From Aedes albopictus (Eukaryota; Arthropoda; Insecta; Diptera; Culicidae): a stretch of 64,000 nucleotides of DNA. Within the stretch, counting starts at the first letter, position 1. Every line of letters starts with the position of its first letter. Below are positions 11,388 to 21,745 of the stretch, piece after piece. Where the stretch lies: assembly GCF_035046485.1 (NCBI RefSeq), contig NC_085138.1, positions 87,345,228 through 87,409,227 of the forward strand. Reading direction: 5' to 3'. The position numbers and the translations under genes were made by a program. The notes below the pieces were generated by a model, which was given only the letters and a program-made list of their open reading frames with translations, was not told where the DNA came from and ran no database searches.

Positions 11388-11890
11388 TTATTTATTAAGC
11401 GTTGCATAACATCTTGGATAGCGTCTTACAAGTGCCAGATTGTTCTACATCTGGTCCACCCACCTCGCACGCTGCCCTTTAGGTATTTTCGTACCATCTG
11501 GATCACTTGAAAACACCAGCATTGCAGTATTGACGTCCGGCATTCTCACAACATACCTTGTTCAACGTATCATTCTAGTTGTTGTCACCTTTCGGATGCG
11601 CCGTAGAATGCAGCGAGCTCGTGCACCGTTCTGCTACACACCTTCAAAGATGGTCCAAAGGACCAGGCGGACGATCACTTCGGGTGCTTTCAGGTCCTCC
11701 TCGAGCATAGTTCAGGTTTGACTCCCACTGATACTAAACCTTCGTATTTAATGACTAACGATGTTGTCTGCCGTTAATAAGGGCCCGAAGTAGAGGAAGA
11801 CCCCTACCACCTCGCAAGCGTGCCCATCTATCGTAAAACATCTGACTGGGCTTACGATGTCTTTCTTGGTTCCGCCTTCAAGCGTTTCAA
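11388..11890 (-). mobile_element. RTE-type LINE 3' fragment, heavily decayed
   Basis: Read on the minus strand, this matches the C-terminal third of the RTE at 23.5-26.7 kb: complements of the CTGGTCCACCCA, AACACCAGC.TTGCAG, TGCAGCGAGCTCGTG and AGGTCCTCCTCGAGCAT landmarks occur in the same order. Many substitutions and frame breaks make it much older than the 23.5 kb copy. It is 5'-truncated and ends where the repeat tract begins. No function is expected. Confidence 0.75.
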
Positions 11891-11944
11891 GGGTATTGTA
11901 GAGGGCTCAGAGAAGTAACCGTCTGGGGAGTTTCAGGGGGTTCC

Positions 11945-12020
11945 AGGTTGACCTGTGCGCCGCCACGTCACGCCGCTGCCGCCGGCACTTTTTGTCCCAC
12001 GCCGACGCCGACCGTCTTCA
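11945..12020. other. GC-rich (GCC)n segment, left flank of minisatellite
   Basis: Phrases such as GCGCCGCCACGTCACGCCGC and CCCACGCCGACGCC contrast with the AT-rich surroundings. A similar segment lies on the far side of the minisatellite at 15515-15612. Confidence 0.45.
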
Positions 12021-12029
12021 GTGACTGCT

Positions 12030-15000
12030 CCTGAATTTCTTCAGGGATTCCTACAGAAGTTCCTTCAGAAATCTCTCCGGGAGTTCCTTCACAGAATCTT
12101 ATAGGAGGATCCATGGCTACCTCCAGGAAAATTCAGAGATTCCCCCAGAATTTTCTTCAGGGATTCCTATATAAGAATTCCTTCAGGATATCCTTAGGAG
12201 ATTTCCCGAGAAGTTCCTTCCCTCCAGGAGTTCTTCCAAGGCTCGCTTCTGGGGTTCTTTCAGATTGTAGATTAAGATTGACATTTTTCCAGGAGAACTT
12301 ACGCATGCTTCCAGGAGTTACATCAGAGATTTCTCCAGGAGCTCATTCAGAAATTATTACAGGAGTTCCATCTTGTTATTACAGGAGCTCCCATCTTGTA
12401 GGAATATTCTTGAGGGATGTTTCACGGAGTTTTTACTAGAATTCTTCCAGGATTTTCTTCTGGAATTCCCCAAGGGACACTGCAAATCCTCCCCCCTATC
12501 CGGAAAGATTCCCTTTGGGAGATTCCGCTGGAAATCCTTCGAGGATCCCGCCTGGAAATCCTTCGGGGATTTCTACTAGAAAGCCTTCGTGAATTCACCT
12601 GGTATTCTTGCAGGGATTTCTTCGGCAATTCCTCTTAGAATTCCTCCGGGTATTTCTCCTGGACTTCATTTAGGGATTCCTCCTGGATTTCCAACTGGAA
12701 TTCCTTCGGTGATCCCTTTGAAACTCCTTCGGAGATTCCTCCTAGAATTGATTCTGGAATTCAACCTAGAATTTCTTCAGGGATTCCTCCTGAAACTCTT
12801 TCGGGGATATCTCCTGAAATTCTGCCGTGGATTTGATTTCTCCTGATATTCCTTCGGAGTTTCCTCTTGGAATTTCTTTGATGATTCGTCTTAGAGTTCC
12901 TTCGGAGATTCTTCCTAGATTTCCTACAGGGATTCCTCATGGGATTCCTCCAGGAGTCCTCCTGGAATTCCTCCGCTGATTTCTCTTGAAATTCTTGGGT
13001 TCCTCTTGCAAATCAGTCGAAATTCCGCTTGGAAAACCTTCAGAGATTCCTACCAGAATTCCTTCAGGGGATCCCCCTGGGATTCCTGCAGGGAATTCTC
13101 CTGTAATTTCTTCGAAGATTTTTCCAGGAATACCTTCAAGAATTCCTTTTGGAATTTCATCAGGAATTCCTCCAGAAAATCCGTCAGGTATTCCCTCTGG
13201 ACTTCCTTCAGGGATTCCTCCTGGAATTAATTCGAAGTTTCTCCTAGAACTCCTTCGAAGATTCCTCTTTGCCTCCTCGGGGATTCCTTTTGGAATTCCT
13301 TCTAGAACTCCTCTTGAAATTTCTTCGGGGATTCCTCTTGATATTTCATCGGGGATTCCTCTCGGACTTTTTTCTGGAATTCGTCCTGGGATTTTGTCTG
13401 AGATTCCTCTTGTAATTTCTTCGGTGATCCCTCACGGGATTCCTCTGGGAATTCGTCATGGAATTCCTCCGGGGATTCCTCTCAGAATTCCTTCGGGTTT
13501 TCCTTTCGATCTTTCAGGGATTCCTCCTGGAATTCCTTCGGAAATTTCTTCTGGAATTCTTCCGGGGATTTCTCTTGAAATTCCTTCGGTGATTCCTCCC
13601 AAAATTCCCACAGGAATTCCTTCTGGAATTCCGTCGGGTATTTCCTCTGGACTTCCTTCAGGGATTTCTTCTGGAATTATTTTAAGATTCCTCCTAGCAT
13701 TCCTTCGGGGATTCCTCCTTGAATTCCTTTGGGGATTCCTTCTGAATTTCCTTCAGTGATTCCTCATAGAATTTGTTTCGGGAATTTCCTCCGGAATTCT
13801 TCCGGGGATTCTTCTTGGAATCCCTTCGGTGATTCCTCCTCGAATTCCTCAAGAGTTTCTCCTGGAATTCCTTCAGAGATTCCTTATGGATATTTTTCGT
13901 TGAATCCTCCTAGAAAACCTTCGGGATTCTTTCTCGAAATCTCTTGAAAATTCTCACTCGAAATCCTTTGGGATTGCTGCTGGAATTTCTTTGAAAATTC
14001 CTGCTGGACTTCCTTTGGGATTTGTGCAGGAATTCTTTCTGGATTTCCTTTTGAATTATTCCTCATGGAATCCGTTCGTGGATTTCTCCTGGAATTTCTT
14101 CGGAGATTCCTCCTAGAAATCCTTTGGGGATTCCTTCTCGAATTTCTTTGAAAATTCTTTCTGGATTTTCTTCGGAATTTCGTTCTTGAATTTTTTCGGT
14201 GATTCTACCTAAAATTTCTTCGGAAATTCTTCATAGAATTCGAGGATTCTTCCTAGAGCTCCTTCGGGGATTTTTCCTAGAATTCCTTTGGAGATTCTTC
14301 ATAGAATTTTTTCGGGGATTCCTTCTAGAGGAATATCTCTTAGAAATCCTTCGCGTATTCCTCCGGGAATTCCTTCGGGGATTCCTCCTGATATTCCGAC
14401 GGGGGTTTCTCTTGGAATTTTTTCGGAATTTCCTCTGGAAATTCCTTTGGTGATTCCTCTTCAATTTTTTTCAGAAATTCAAAGATTTCTCCTGAATATC
14501 TATCCTGGAATTCCTGGATTTCTTTTGGAACTCTTTCAGGGATCTCTCCTGGAGTTGCTTCGGGATTACTTCTGGAATTGCTTCGGGGGTTTCTCCGGTG
14601 GGGTTCTTCCTTCGGGGATTCATTCTGGAATTTTTCGGGATAATCGCTTGGAATTCCTACGGGGATTCCTCTTACAATTCTTCCGGATTGTTTCTAGAAT
14701 TCCTTCGAGAATTCCTGCTGGAATTCCTTCGAGAATTCCTCGTTGAATTTCTTCGGCAATTCCTCCTAGAATTCTCTCATGGATTTCTCCTGGAGTTCGT
14801 TCAGAGATTCCTCCTGAATATTTTTCGTTGATTTCTCCTAAAAATTCTTCAGCGATTCTTTTTCGAATTCCTTTGGAAATACCCACTAGCATTCTTTTGA
14901 TGATTCCTGCTGGGGATTCTTTGGGAATTCCTGCATGAATTTCTTTGGGATTCCAGGATATTTTTCGTTGATTTCTACTAGAAGTTCTTTGGGGATTCCT

Positions 15001-15210
15001 TTTCGAATTCCTTCAGAAATTCACGCTGGAATTCCTTCGGTGATTCCTTCTGTAGTCCCCTTGTAATTCCTGCTGAAATTCATTTGGGAGTATCTGCAGG
15101 GATCTCTCTAAGAGATTCTTGAACAACTTTTTCTTCAAGGCTCCTCAGAAGTTCCTTCTGAGATTCCTCCCTGAAATCATTCAGGGATTCCTTAGTATAA
15201 ATTGTGCAAC
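12030..15210. repeat. 12/24-bp GGAATTCCT(T/C)C minisatellite, ~3.2 kb
   Basis: The repeating phrase GGAATTCCTTCGGGGATTCC has a basic period of about 12 and a composite period of 24, with copies 70-95% alike. One frame reads as (G-I-P-S/P)n for 257 codons (12986-13759), and other frames and the opposite strand are also open over long parts. That pattern follows from an in-frame period lacking stop codons. There is no signal peptide, domain or flanking exon structure, so it is annotated as repeat. Confidence 0.85.
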
Positions 15211-15514
15211 CTTATTATCAAATTCGATAGATTCTGATGGTTATATGAAAACAAAACAAAAACTGCAGCAAAATCGATATTATATTGCCCTTTATTTGCA
15301 TTGGAGTATACAACATGCACTACACTAAAGATACGGGTAGTGTCACAAAAGGTCTAATAACTGGTCTCAGTGACGGACCCGAACAGAAATAAAAAAGGTA
15401 TTCATTCAAATGTAATAGTTTATGCCATCAATGGTCATGAAAAAAATTCAAGAGCGTAATGACAACTTCTTTGGTTTGCCAATGTTGACATCATGGTCAA
15501 ATATTGGTCACGTC
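15211..15514. other. Unassigned AT-rich stretch
   Basis: I see no gene or clear repeat unit in this interval. Confidence 0.4.
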
Positions 15515-15612
15515 GATTCACGCCGCCGCCGCCGCTGAAAGTTGCCACCGGCGTGACGCCGATGACGCCGCCACCGCCGGCGAAAAATGGCTCTCACGCC
15601 GCCGCCGAGCAA
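15515..15612. other. GC-rich (GCC)n segment, right flank of minisatellite
   Basis: CACGCCGCCGCCGCC and GACGCCGCCACCGCCGGC phrases give arginine- and alanine-rich frames on both strands. Composition mirrors the segment at 11945-12020. It may be part of an unrecognised element. Confidence 0.4.
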
Positions 15613-15840
15613 AATATAATCACCGCACAGGTTTAGTTCCAGGGGATTTAAGTGGATTTCAGGGGCACTCCCGGGTACTCCAAGGGGTTTGATGGTAACG
15701 CCCAAAAGATTTTATATGTGTATAACCGGTAAACAACCGGGACGATCTTCTTTTTGTTAACATGCAATACTTTTATTGTTTTCAAACATTTTACCCTGGA
15801 GTCTTTTTTATAATCAAAAGGAATAGGGTCTTGTACCAGT

Positions 15841-16023
15841 TGGGCAGGTGTACCTATTTTGGCCATTTGCCGCTGTAGCTTGGTCAATTTCAAACCGATT
15901 GATTTGAAATTTTGTATAGAATTAGGCACGTACAGTATCTAACTCTGTACAAAAATTCAAATCAATCGGTTTGAAATTGACTTAGTTATAGCGACAAGTG
16001 CCCAAAATAGGTACACCTGCCCA
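15841..16023. mobile_element. Palindromic MITE, 183 bp
   Basis: The terminal repeats begin TGGGCAGGTGTACCTATTTT and end in its complement AAAATAGGTACACCTGCCCA. Pairing continues through the CAATTTCAAACCGATTGATT block to a loop near 15930. No exact target duplication is visible, so no superfamily is given. Confidence 0.7.
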
Positions 16024-16104
16024 AATCGTACAAGTAATGCATGCTACCTCCCTCCATTGCACACTCCCCCTCTTGCTGGTAGCTGAATGAACGTGGCTTT
16101 ATTA

Positions 16105-16268
16105 GGGCTTGTCCATAAACTACGTAGACTCTTAGGTGGGACGGGCGGTCTGGCCGAAGTCTACGCTTCATACAAATGTAGAAAATTTTGTATGAACGAA
16201 AGTCCACGAAGGAGGAGGAGGGCTCTGAGATGGCCAAAATTGCGCCTACGTAGTTTATGGACAGCGCC
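16105..16268. mobile_element. PIF/Harbinger-like MITE, TSD TTA
   Basis: GGGCTTGTCCATAAACTACG and CGTAGTTTATGGACAGCGCC are inverted termini, flanked by TTA at 16102-16104 and 16269-16271. A three-base TWA duplication and G-rich ends fit PIF/Harbinger. The 102-bp element at 20127 shares the TGTCCATAAAC core. It is non-coding. Confidence 0.75.
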
Positions 16269-16549
16269 TTATGTAATTTCTATGAATTCAACATGTTTTT
16301 GTTCAAATTTTATCGTTTTGCCAAGCATCATTGGTTTTCACTGATCCTTGACATGCAATGTATCACACTTTTCATAGTCTGTTCAAGTTTTCATTTCAGA
16401 GCTATTCTAAGGCCTCCAAAGTATTCTGAAGTTTGTGTCACAGATCCAATATTCTAAATTAAGTTTTATGCACGATTTATGGTCAATAACATAGTGTAGG
16501 GTACTTAGAAAGCCTCAAACCACCGTTAGAAAATTCATGGTGCATGAAT

Positions 16550-17224
16550 GGAGTGACCTAGGTAATCCAAACTACTTCGGAATTATTTTCTCGAGATCTA
16601 CAAGTTCTACCGTCGTTCCTGTTCACTCTTTCAAGAAATTTAGTCACATTATTGGCCATTAGACCTCGCAATGTTACGATCAACTCAATATCGTGGTAGT
16701 TTGACATTCCGTGAAATACAAATGGCCTTCAATACATTTCGTAGTTTGGATTACAATATCTACGCACTGTATCATGATGTAATTGTAAAGAATGTTCGTG
16801 GAATGTAGTATTTACTGCTGATGGAGCCTCTGTACATAACTATATTGCTTTTGGTACATTCATGGAATATTTTAGGTCATCCAAACTATTCTGGAATTAC
16901 AATCTTCAAGGTCTAAAGGCTCTACTCTTGTTTCTCTTCACTCTATTGGCCTAATTCTTTCACGATTTTGTCTGTTGTACCTTATTTTATTACGCATATC
17001 TTCATGCGTTGCTGTTTGGATGTCCGATGGTATACAAATGGACCCCCACGTATTTTAAAGTAAAGATTGTAATATCTGCAAATCCTAAGGTATTTGTAGT
17101 GAATGCTCGCGGAATGCAATCTACGCAATTCTCAGGGCCGCAGAGTGCAATTCTGATAGGTGATCTAGGTCATCCAAAATATTCTGGAATTAAGACGCTC
17201 AAGCTCTAAAAGCTCTACTCTTGA
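16550..17224. repeat. Diverged ~300-bp tandem units
   Basis: The phrase AGGTCATCCAAA.TATTCTGGAATTA recurs at about 16559, 16873 and 17169, each time followed by AGATCTA/AGGTCTA...GCTCTACTCTTG. The CGTGGAATGTAGT and CGCGGAATGCAAT blocks are also repeated at matching offsets. This indicates at least two full units of roughly 300 bases, strongly diverged. Confidence 0.55.
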
Positions 17225-17228
17225 AGAT

Positions 17229-17640
17229 TGACGCAACTCTCCGACGGCAGCAAGCAGGATTCCGTGCCGGATGATCCTATGTGGATCATATTGTAACCCT
17301 CCGTATCATCCTGGAACAAATCAATGAATTCTGGTGTCCAATGATTACGAAAAAGCTTTCCACCGTCTCAATCACGAAAACATGTTGGAAGCCCTCAGGC
17401 GCAAGGGTCTCCCTGAGAAAATCATCGGCCTTATTGAGCCACAGTACAGGGCATTTTTCTGCAGAGTACTGCACAACGGTGTCATGTTCGATCCCATCTG
17501 GATCGTTACTGGAGTGAGGCAAGGATGTATACTATCACCGCTACTGTTCCTCATCGTAATCGACGAGATTCTGGTAGGTGCGATTGATCGTGTACCAAAT
17601 CGTTGGTACAATGACTTCGAAGGTGTGGTTTCGTCATATC
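17229..17640 (+). mobile_element. LINE reverse-transcriptase fragment
   Basis: Two plus-strand frames joined by a frameshift near 17330 give the reverse-transcriptase core of a non-LTR retrotransposon. First comes an AGFR.GRS.VDHI region, then motif A as DYEKAFHRLNHE, then motif B as GVRQGCILSPLLF. The catalytic YADD-type motif C lies beyond the break at about 17640, where a minus-strand RTE begins. The same family probably supplies the tails at 19216, 20095 and 22585. It is dead. Confidence 0.75.
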
Positions 17641-17649
17641 TTCACCTTA

Positions 17650-18778
17650 ACACACATACATACATTTATTTGTTCAACATCACATTTAAAACAAGACATA
17701 TCAACACTAGTACGTCACAATACTCGGTTTGTGGCTGCCACACTCCTTAACACCAGTTTTGCAGGGTTGTTGTCCGGCATTCTTTCAACATGCCCTGTCC
17801 ACCGTATCCTTCCGGCTTTGGCCACCTTCTGGATGCTGGGTTCGCCGTAAAGTGCAGCAAGCTCGTAGTTCATCCTTCTCCGCCACACACCATTCTCCTG
17901 CACACCGCTGAAGATCGTCCTTAGCACGCGTCGCTCGAAAACTCCGAGTGCTTGCAGGTCCTCTTCGAGCATGGTCCATGTCTCGTGCCCGTAGAGGACC
18001 ACCGGTCTTATCAGCGTTTTGTACATGGTGCATTTGGTGCGTGGGTGAATCTCTTTCGACCGCAGTTTCTTCTGGAGCCCGTAGTAGGCCTGACTTCCGC
18101 TGATGATGCGCCTCCGAATTTCACGGCTCACGTTGTTGTCAGCCGTCAGTAAGGATCCGAGGAAGACGAATTCCTCCACCACCCCGAAGGTATCCCCGTC
18201 TATCGTAACATTACTACCGGAGACGATACTGGTCGTGTTCGGTTCCGCCTACCAGTATGTACTTTGTTTTTGATGCATTCACCACCAGTCCGACCTATGC
18301 TGCTTCGCGTTTCAGGCGGGTGCTTTAGCTATGCCACCATTCCAAATGTTCTGGCAATAATGTCCATGTCGTCCGCAAAGCACACAAATTGACCGGATTT
18401 TGTGAAAATCGTTCCCCGGCTGTTGAGCCCTGTTCGTCATATCACACCTTCCAGAGCGATGTTGAAGAGTAGGCATGAGAGTCCATCACCTTGAATGAAC
18501 TAGATAGTTCACCCGAAACCCTTACGCAGTTTTGCACACCGTCCATCGTTGCTTTAAACAGTCTAGTCAGCTTCCCAGGAAAGCCGTTTTCGTCCATGAT
18601 TCTCCATAGCTCTGCGCGATCGATACTGTCGTATGCCGCTTTGCAGTCGATGAACAGATGATGCGTTGGGACCTGGTATTCACGGCATTTCAGGAGGATT
18701 TGCCGTACGGTAAAGATCTGGTCCGTTGTCGACCGGCCGTCGATGAAACCGGCTTGATACCTTCCCACAAACACATTT
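17650..18778 (-). mobile_element. RTE-clade LINE, 5'-truncated copy
   Basis: This is a second member of the family at 23.2-26.7 kb, covering the RT fingers and palm (FIDCKAAYDSIDRAELWRI) through the C-terminus (GRIRWTGHVERMPDNNPAKL). The tail at 17650-17680 reads as the complement of ATAAATGTATGTATGTGTG. Several frameshifts and a deletion of the catalytic loop region near 18300-18480 make it inactive. It resumes at 19195-19215 beyond the hAT insertion, so it was present before that event. Confidence 0.85.
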
Positions 18779-18786
18779 GTTTTAGG

Positions 18787-19186
18787 AAGTGCTGAAAATT
18801 TCATTTCGTCATATCTAAATTTAACCACCTACAGCTCATTTTAGAAGCTGAACCTGAGAATATGGTATATGAAAAATTTGTGCGGCTAGACGAACTCTGT
18901 AAGAAAGTCACGGAAAAACCGCTATTTTTCGAATGTTTAAGGTAAATGTCACGAACTACCTTCGAAAAATGCCAAATGATATTCACCGTGAATATCATTG
19001 GCATTTTTCGAAGGTAGTTCGTGACATTTTCCTTAAATATTTGAAAAATATCGGGTTTTCCGTGACTTTCTTGCAGAACCGGTCTAGCCGCACAAATTTT
19101 TCATATACCATATTCTCAGGTTCAGCTTCTAAAATGAGCTGTAGGTGATTGAATTTAGATATGATGAAATGAATTTTTCAGCACTA
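18787..19186. mobile_element. hAT-type foldback MITE, 400 bp, TSD GTTTTAGG
   Basis: The two halves are near-perfect inverted repeats of about 200 bases meeting at TTCACCGTGAA (about 18985). Ends are AAGTGCTGAAAA and TTTTTCAGCACTA, fitting the hAT terminal rule T/CAGNG. The 8-bp GTTTTAGG occurs at 18779-18786 and 19187-19194. The uninterrupted site is seen in the sister RTE near 24765-24780. A transcript would form a long hairpin. Confidence 0.9.
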
Positions 19187-19194
19187 GTTTTAGG

Positions 19195-19215
19195 TGACAG
19201 ACGACGGAAGATGAT
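19195..19215 (-). mobile_element. RTE copy, remainder beyond the hAT insertion
   Basis: TGACAGACGACGGAAGATGA continues the RTE sequence broken at 18778, matching the 23.5-26.7 kb copy near 24774. It ends abruptly at 19215, which is the 5' truncation point of this copy. Confidence 0.75.
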
Positions 19216-19371
19216 CTGGGATAGCTCAATTCGAACGTGCTGCTGTACGCCAGTGAAACTTGGTGTGTATCAGCGGAGATCACTCAACGGCTGCAGGTCT
19301 TCATCAATAGATGCCTGCGGTATATAGTTCGTGCATAGTGGTCTCACAATTGGATCTCCAACGTGGAGCTC
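19216..19371 (+). mobile_element. LINE C-terminal fragment, first piece
   Basis: Plus-strand translation gives SNVLLYASETWCVS, then ITQRLQVFINRCLRYIVR and SHNWISNVELHR, the region after the RT domain in this LINE family. The minus-strand relative at 22585-23039 shows the same order. It is broken at 19372 by a Transib-like insertion and continues at 20095. Confidence 0.75.
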
Positions 19372-19376
19372 CATCG

Positions 19377-20089
19377 CACAGTGGTCCAGATTTGAAAATA
19401 CCTGGCAAAAATTGCCAAATCATAGTAGTCTGCTAGTTTTAGCCTATATGAGTGTATTGGAACATGATTTAGCGCTCAATTTCATTTTAAATGCATTTTC
19501 ATTTTTTGTCGGTTTCTTCGACGAAAATCCGAACAAAATTGATGTTTTTCATACAATTTTACTGTACACATATCATCATGGCGCTATTATTTTGGCAGCT
19601 CTTGGCAGTTGCATTTTTCTTTAACCGATTCTGCATACATAAACGAGCATTTGAACGGAATCTCCCCGCGGGGAGTAGCGGGGAGCGATTTTTGAGACAG
19701 TTTAAAGTCGAACTGTAAGAATTTCTCGTACTAATGATATGTAATGTCAATTTTGAAGCCAAAAATGTTATTTCGATCTCTTGCTCTATTGCAGATGTCT
19801 GATATACACAAGAACTTACAAATAAACTTTTGAAAGCAATTGTATTACTTATATCAATAGACTTTTGTAGTGGTTGAACTTGTTTGTGTTTTTTTATCAA
19901 AAATTCAGCACTTTTTCCATCAGCAGCTATTCAGTGCTGTAACAAGATACAAAATCAATATTTCCAAATTTGTTAAACGCCAGTTAGTGCTCCTGGTATT
20001 TTGGATGAATGATCAATATACTGTATCCCATATAAGACATGTTCAAAAATTGAGTTTCTGCCAGCTTTTCTCAGAATTGGACCTCTGTG
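19377..20089. mobile_element. Transib-like non-autonomous element, TSD CATCG
   Basis: Termini CACAGTGGTCCAGATTTGAA and, in complement, CACAGAGGTCCAATTCTGAG are inverted repeats of about 38 bases. CATCG is duplicated at 19372-19376 and 20090-20094, and the empty site is seen in the related LINE near 22905-22915. Transib elements make 5-bp duplications and have CAC-starting ends with a heptamer and an A-rich block about 22-23 bases inward, as in RSS sequences; GCAAAAATT sits at that distance here. No transposase frame is present. Confidence 0.7.
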
Positions 20090-20094
20090 CATCG

Positions 20095-20400
20095 TCGATG
20101 TCATCAAAAGCCGATAGCAAGAGAAAGGGGCTGTCCATAAACCATGTGGTCATGAGGGGGGGGGGGGGGGGGGGTTCGGCCAATGACCATTTTGCAAAAA
20201 AATTACCACGTGGTTTATGGACAGCCCCAAATTCGGGAGCGAAAGTGGAGGTGGGTCGGCCACACTCTACGCAGGGGCGGGAACGAAGTCTGCAAGCATG
20301 CGTTAGATTGGAAACCAGCAGGATATCGCTGCAGAGGCAGATCCAGGGGCTCACGGCGGCGCAGCCTCAACAACGAGATAAAGTAAGTCAACAGAAAATT
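20095..20400 (+). mobile_element. LINE C-terminal fragment, second piece
   Basis: It continues the 19216 piece: SSMSSKADSKR, then, after the small MITE, IRERKWRWVGHTLRRGGNE, ALDWKPAGYRCRGR and SLNNEIK. This is the terminal domain common in RTE-like LINE proteins. Frame breaks are present. Confidence 0.75.
20127..20228. mobile_element. PIF/Harbinger-like MITE, 102 bp, TSD AAA
   Basis: GGGGCTGTCCATAAACCATG and its near-complement ending TTTATGGACAGCCCC flank a loop that includes a run of 19 G. AAA is present on both sides (20124-20126 and 20229-20231), and removal restores the LINE reading GAGAAATTCGGGAGC. The short poly-G run may be length-unstable. Confidence 0.75.
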
Positions 20401-21436
20401 AACCTGGCGACAGGGTGTTTTTTAAGTATACAGAACAAATTCTTTTAAAACACCATAGCGCTAAAGTCAATGCTTGAGACCACAAGAAAACATTATGAAT
20501 GTGAACCGCAGCATACAGTATGCTGCAGGTTCCTCCCAAGATTATGTCCGATTGTTTCTAAATGGTCCAAAACTGTATTTAAACTATGTAAGACGGCATA
20601 AGCGTCAGTTTTAATATAGACAGATTTAATTAAGTTGCGAATCATGAAGAAAGACACGCTACGTGCAGAAAAAACAGCACACAAACATGCAACAGCCAAC
20701 AACCCCATGACATGATGTCACATAATCAACATCCAAATTATCGCTCAACTATTTTATGAAATCGTTGAGCTGCTATTGAATTGATAAATCCAATCTCACG
20801 ATCCATTTGCTCGCCCCTGCGTCATTAAAGTTTACAGAGAATTAAGCACAACAACCGCTTAAAACTGAACCACATCACGGCACGCAACTTTTGCGGAGCA
20901 CAACGCTTCCAGCTCACATTATCTTTGGCAGAGAGCGTAAGAATACTCCGGGAAGTAATGAACTGCACTCACTTTGCGCCACGTTGACCATCCGCTCTCG
21001 TCGCCATGAATAATAATTTATTTCATTACCCTAATCGACAGCTTGCTGCCAAGTGCCACCCAACCAACGCTATGGACTGCGCTATTGCTGCTGCAACTCA
21101 GCCCTTCCGATAAGCGCGCGAACAGTTGTTCGAGTACTACTACTGACTGGCCCGCCGTAGATAGTGGAAGCTCCTGGTTATTTTTTCGTCGATGGGTAAT
21201 TCCATGTCATTATCATTTAATTAGATATTTGCTCTCCCCGGGCCAATTACAAGTAGGCAAGACGACGACGGTGACCAACACAGAGCTCGATCTGCCCGGT
21301 GTTGACGTCTACGGAATGGGGGAATTTGTGTGTAATGCACCAAGGGGCTTGCGACGATCTACTTCAGAATTCACCTGATAAAAAATACAGGTTTTCAAAC
21401 AAAACGGAAGTTTTTCAAGTAATTTAGTAACCTTCC
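20401..21436. other. Unassigned stretch
   Basis: I find no gene. The interval 20880-21330 has a mixed, less AT-rich composition and could be a conserved regulatory or UTR region, but nothing in the sequence proves it. A 111-codon plus-strand frame (21043-21378) has no domain. Confidence 0.35.
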
Positions 21437-21745
21437 CTTCTTCTTCTTCTCCTTCTTCTTCTTCTTCTTCTTCTTCTTCTTCTTCTTCTTCTTCTTCTTC
21501 TTTATGGCCAGACGTTCTCACTGGAACTTGGATTGCCTCTCTTCAACTTAGTGTTCTATGAGCATTTCCATAGGATTAAATTGAAGGGCTTTCTTTGCCT
21601 GCCATTGCATGAATTTGTATATTGTGAGGCAAGGATAATGATACACTATGTCCAAGGAGCCGAGAAAATTTTCCCGATCGGAACGAATGAACCCGTCGAC
21701 TCCGGATTGGCGATCCATTGCCTTATCTACCAGGCTAACTGGGAG
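21437..21745 (-). mobile_element. tRNA-derived SINE with (GAA)n tail, diverged
   Basis: On the minus strand it starts with a tRNA-like head (TAGCCTGGTAGATAAGG, then a degenerate B box), continues through phrases shared with the 33.6 kb SINE (GGACATAGTG for GGGCATAGAG, ATGCTCATAGAACAC), and ends in a long GAA-repeat tail at 21437-21501. The tail on the plus strand is (TTC)n. Divergence is high. Confidence 0.65.

Noticed and set aside
12986..13759. A 257-codon GIP-rich frame as a structural or silk-like protein
   Set aside because: It is one of several open phases of a 12/24-bp repeat, with open frames also on the other strand, and has no signal peptide, domain or splice context.
19870..20448. 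A 192-codon plus-strand gene
   Set aside because: The frame crosses the Transib-like element, a LINE tail and a MITE, so it is a chance fusion.
21309..21521. Poly-glutamate protein on the minus strand
   Set aside because: The glutamate run is the GAA tail of a SINE.
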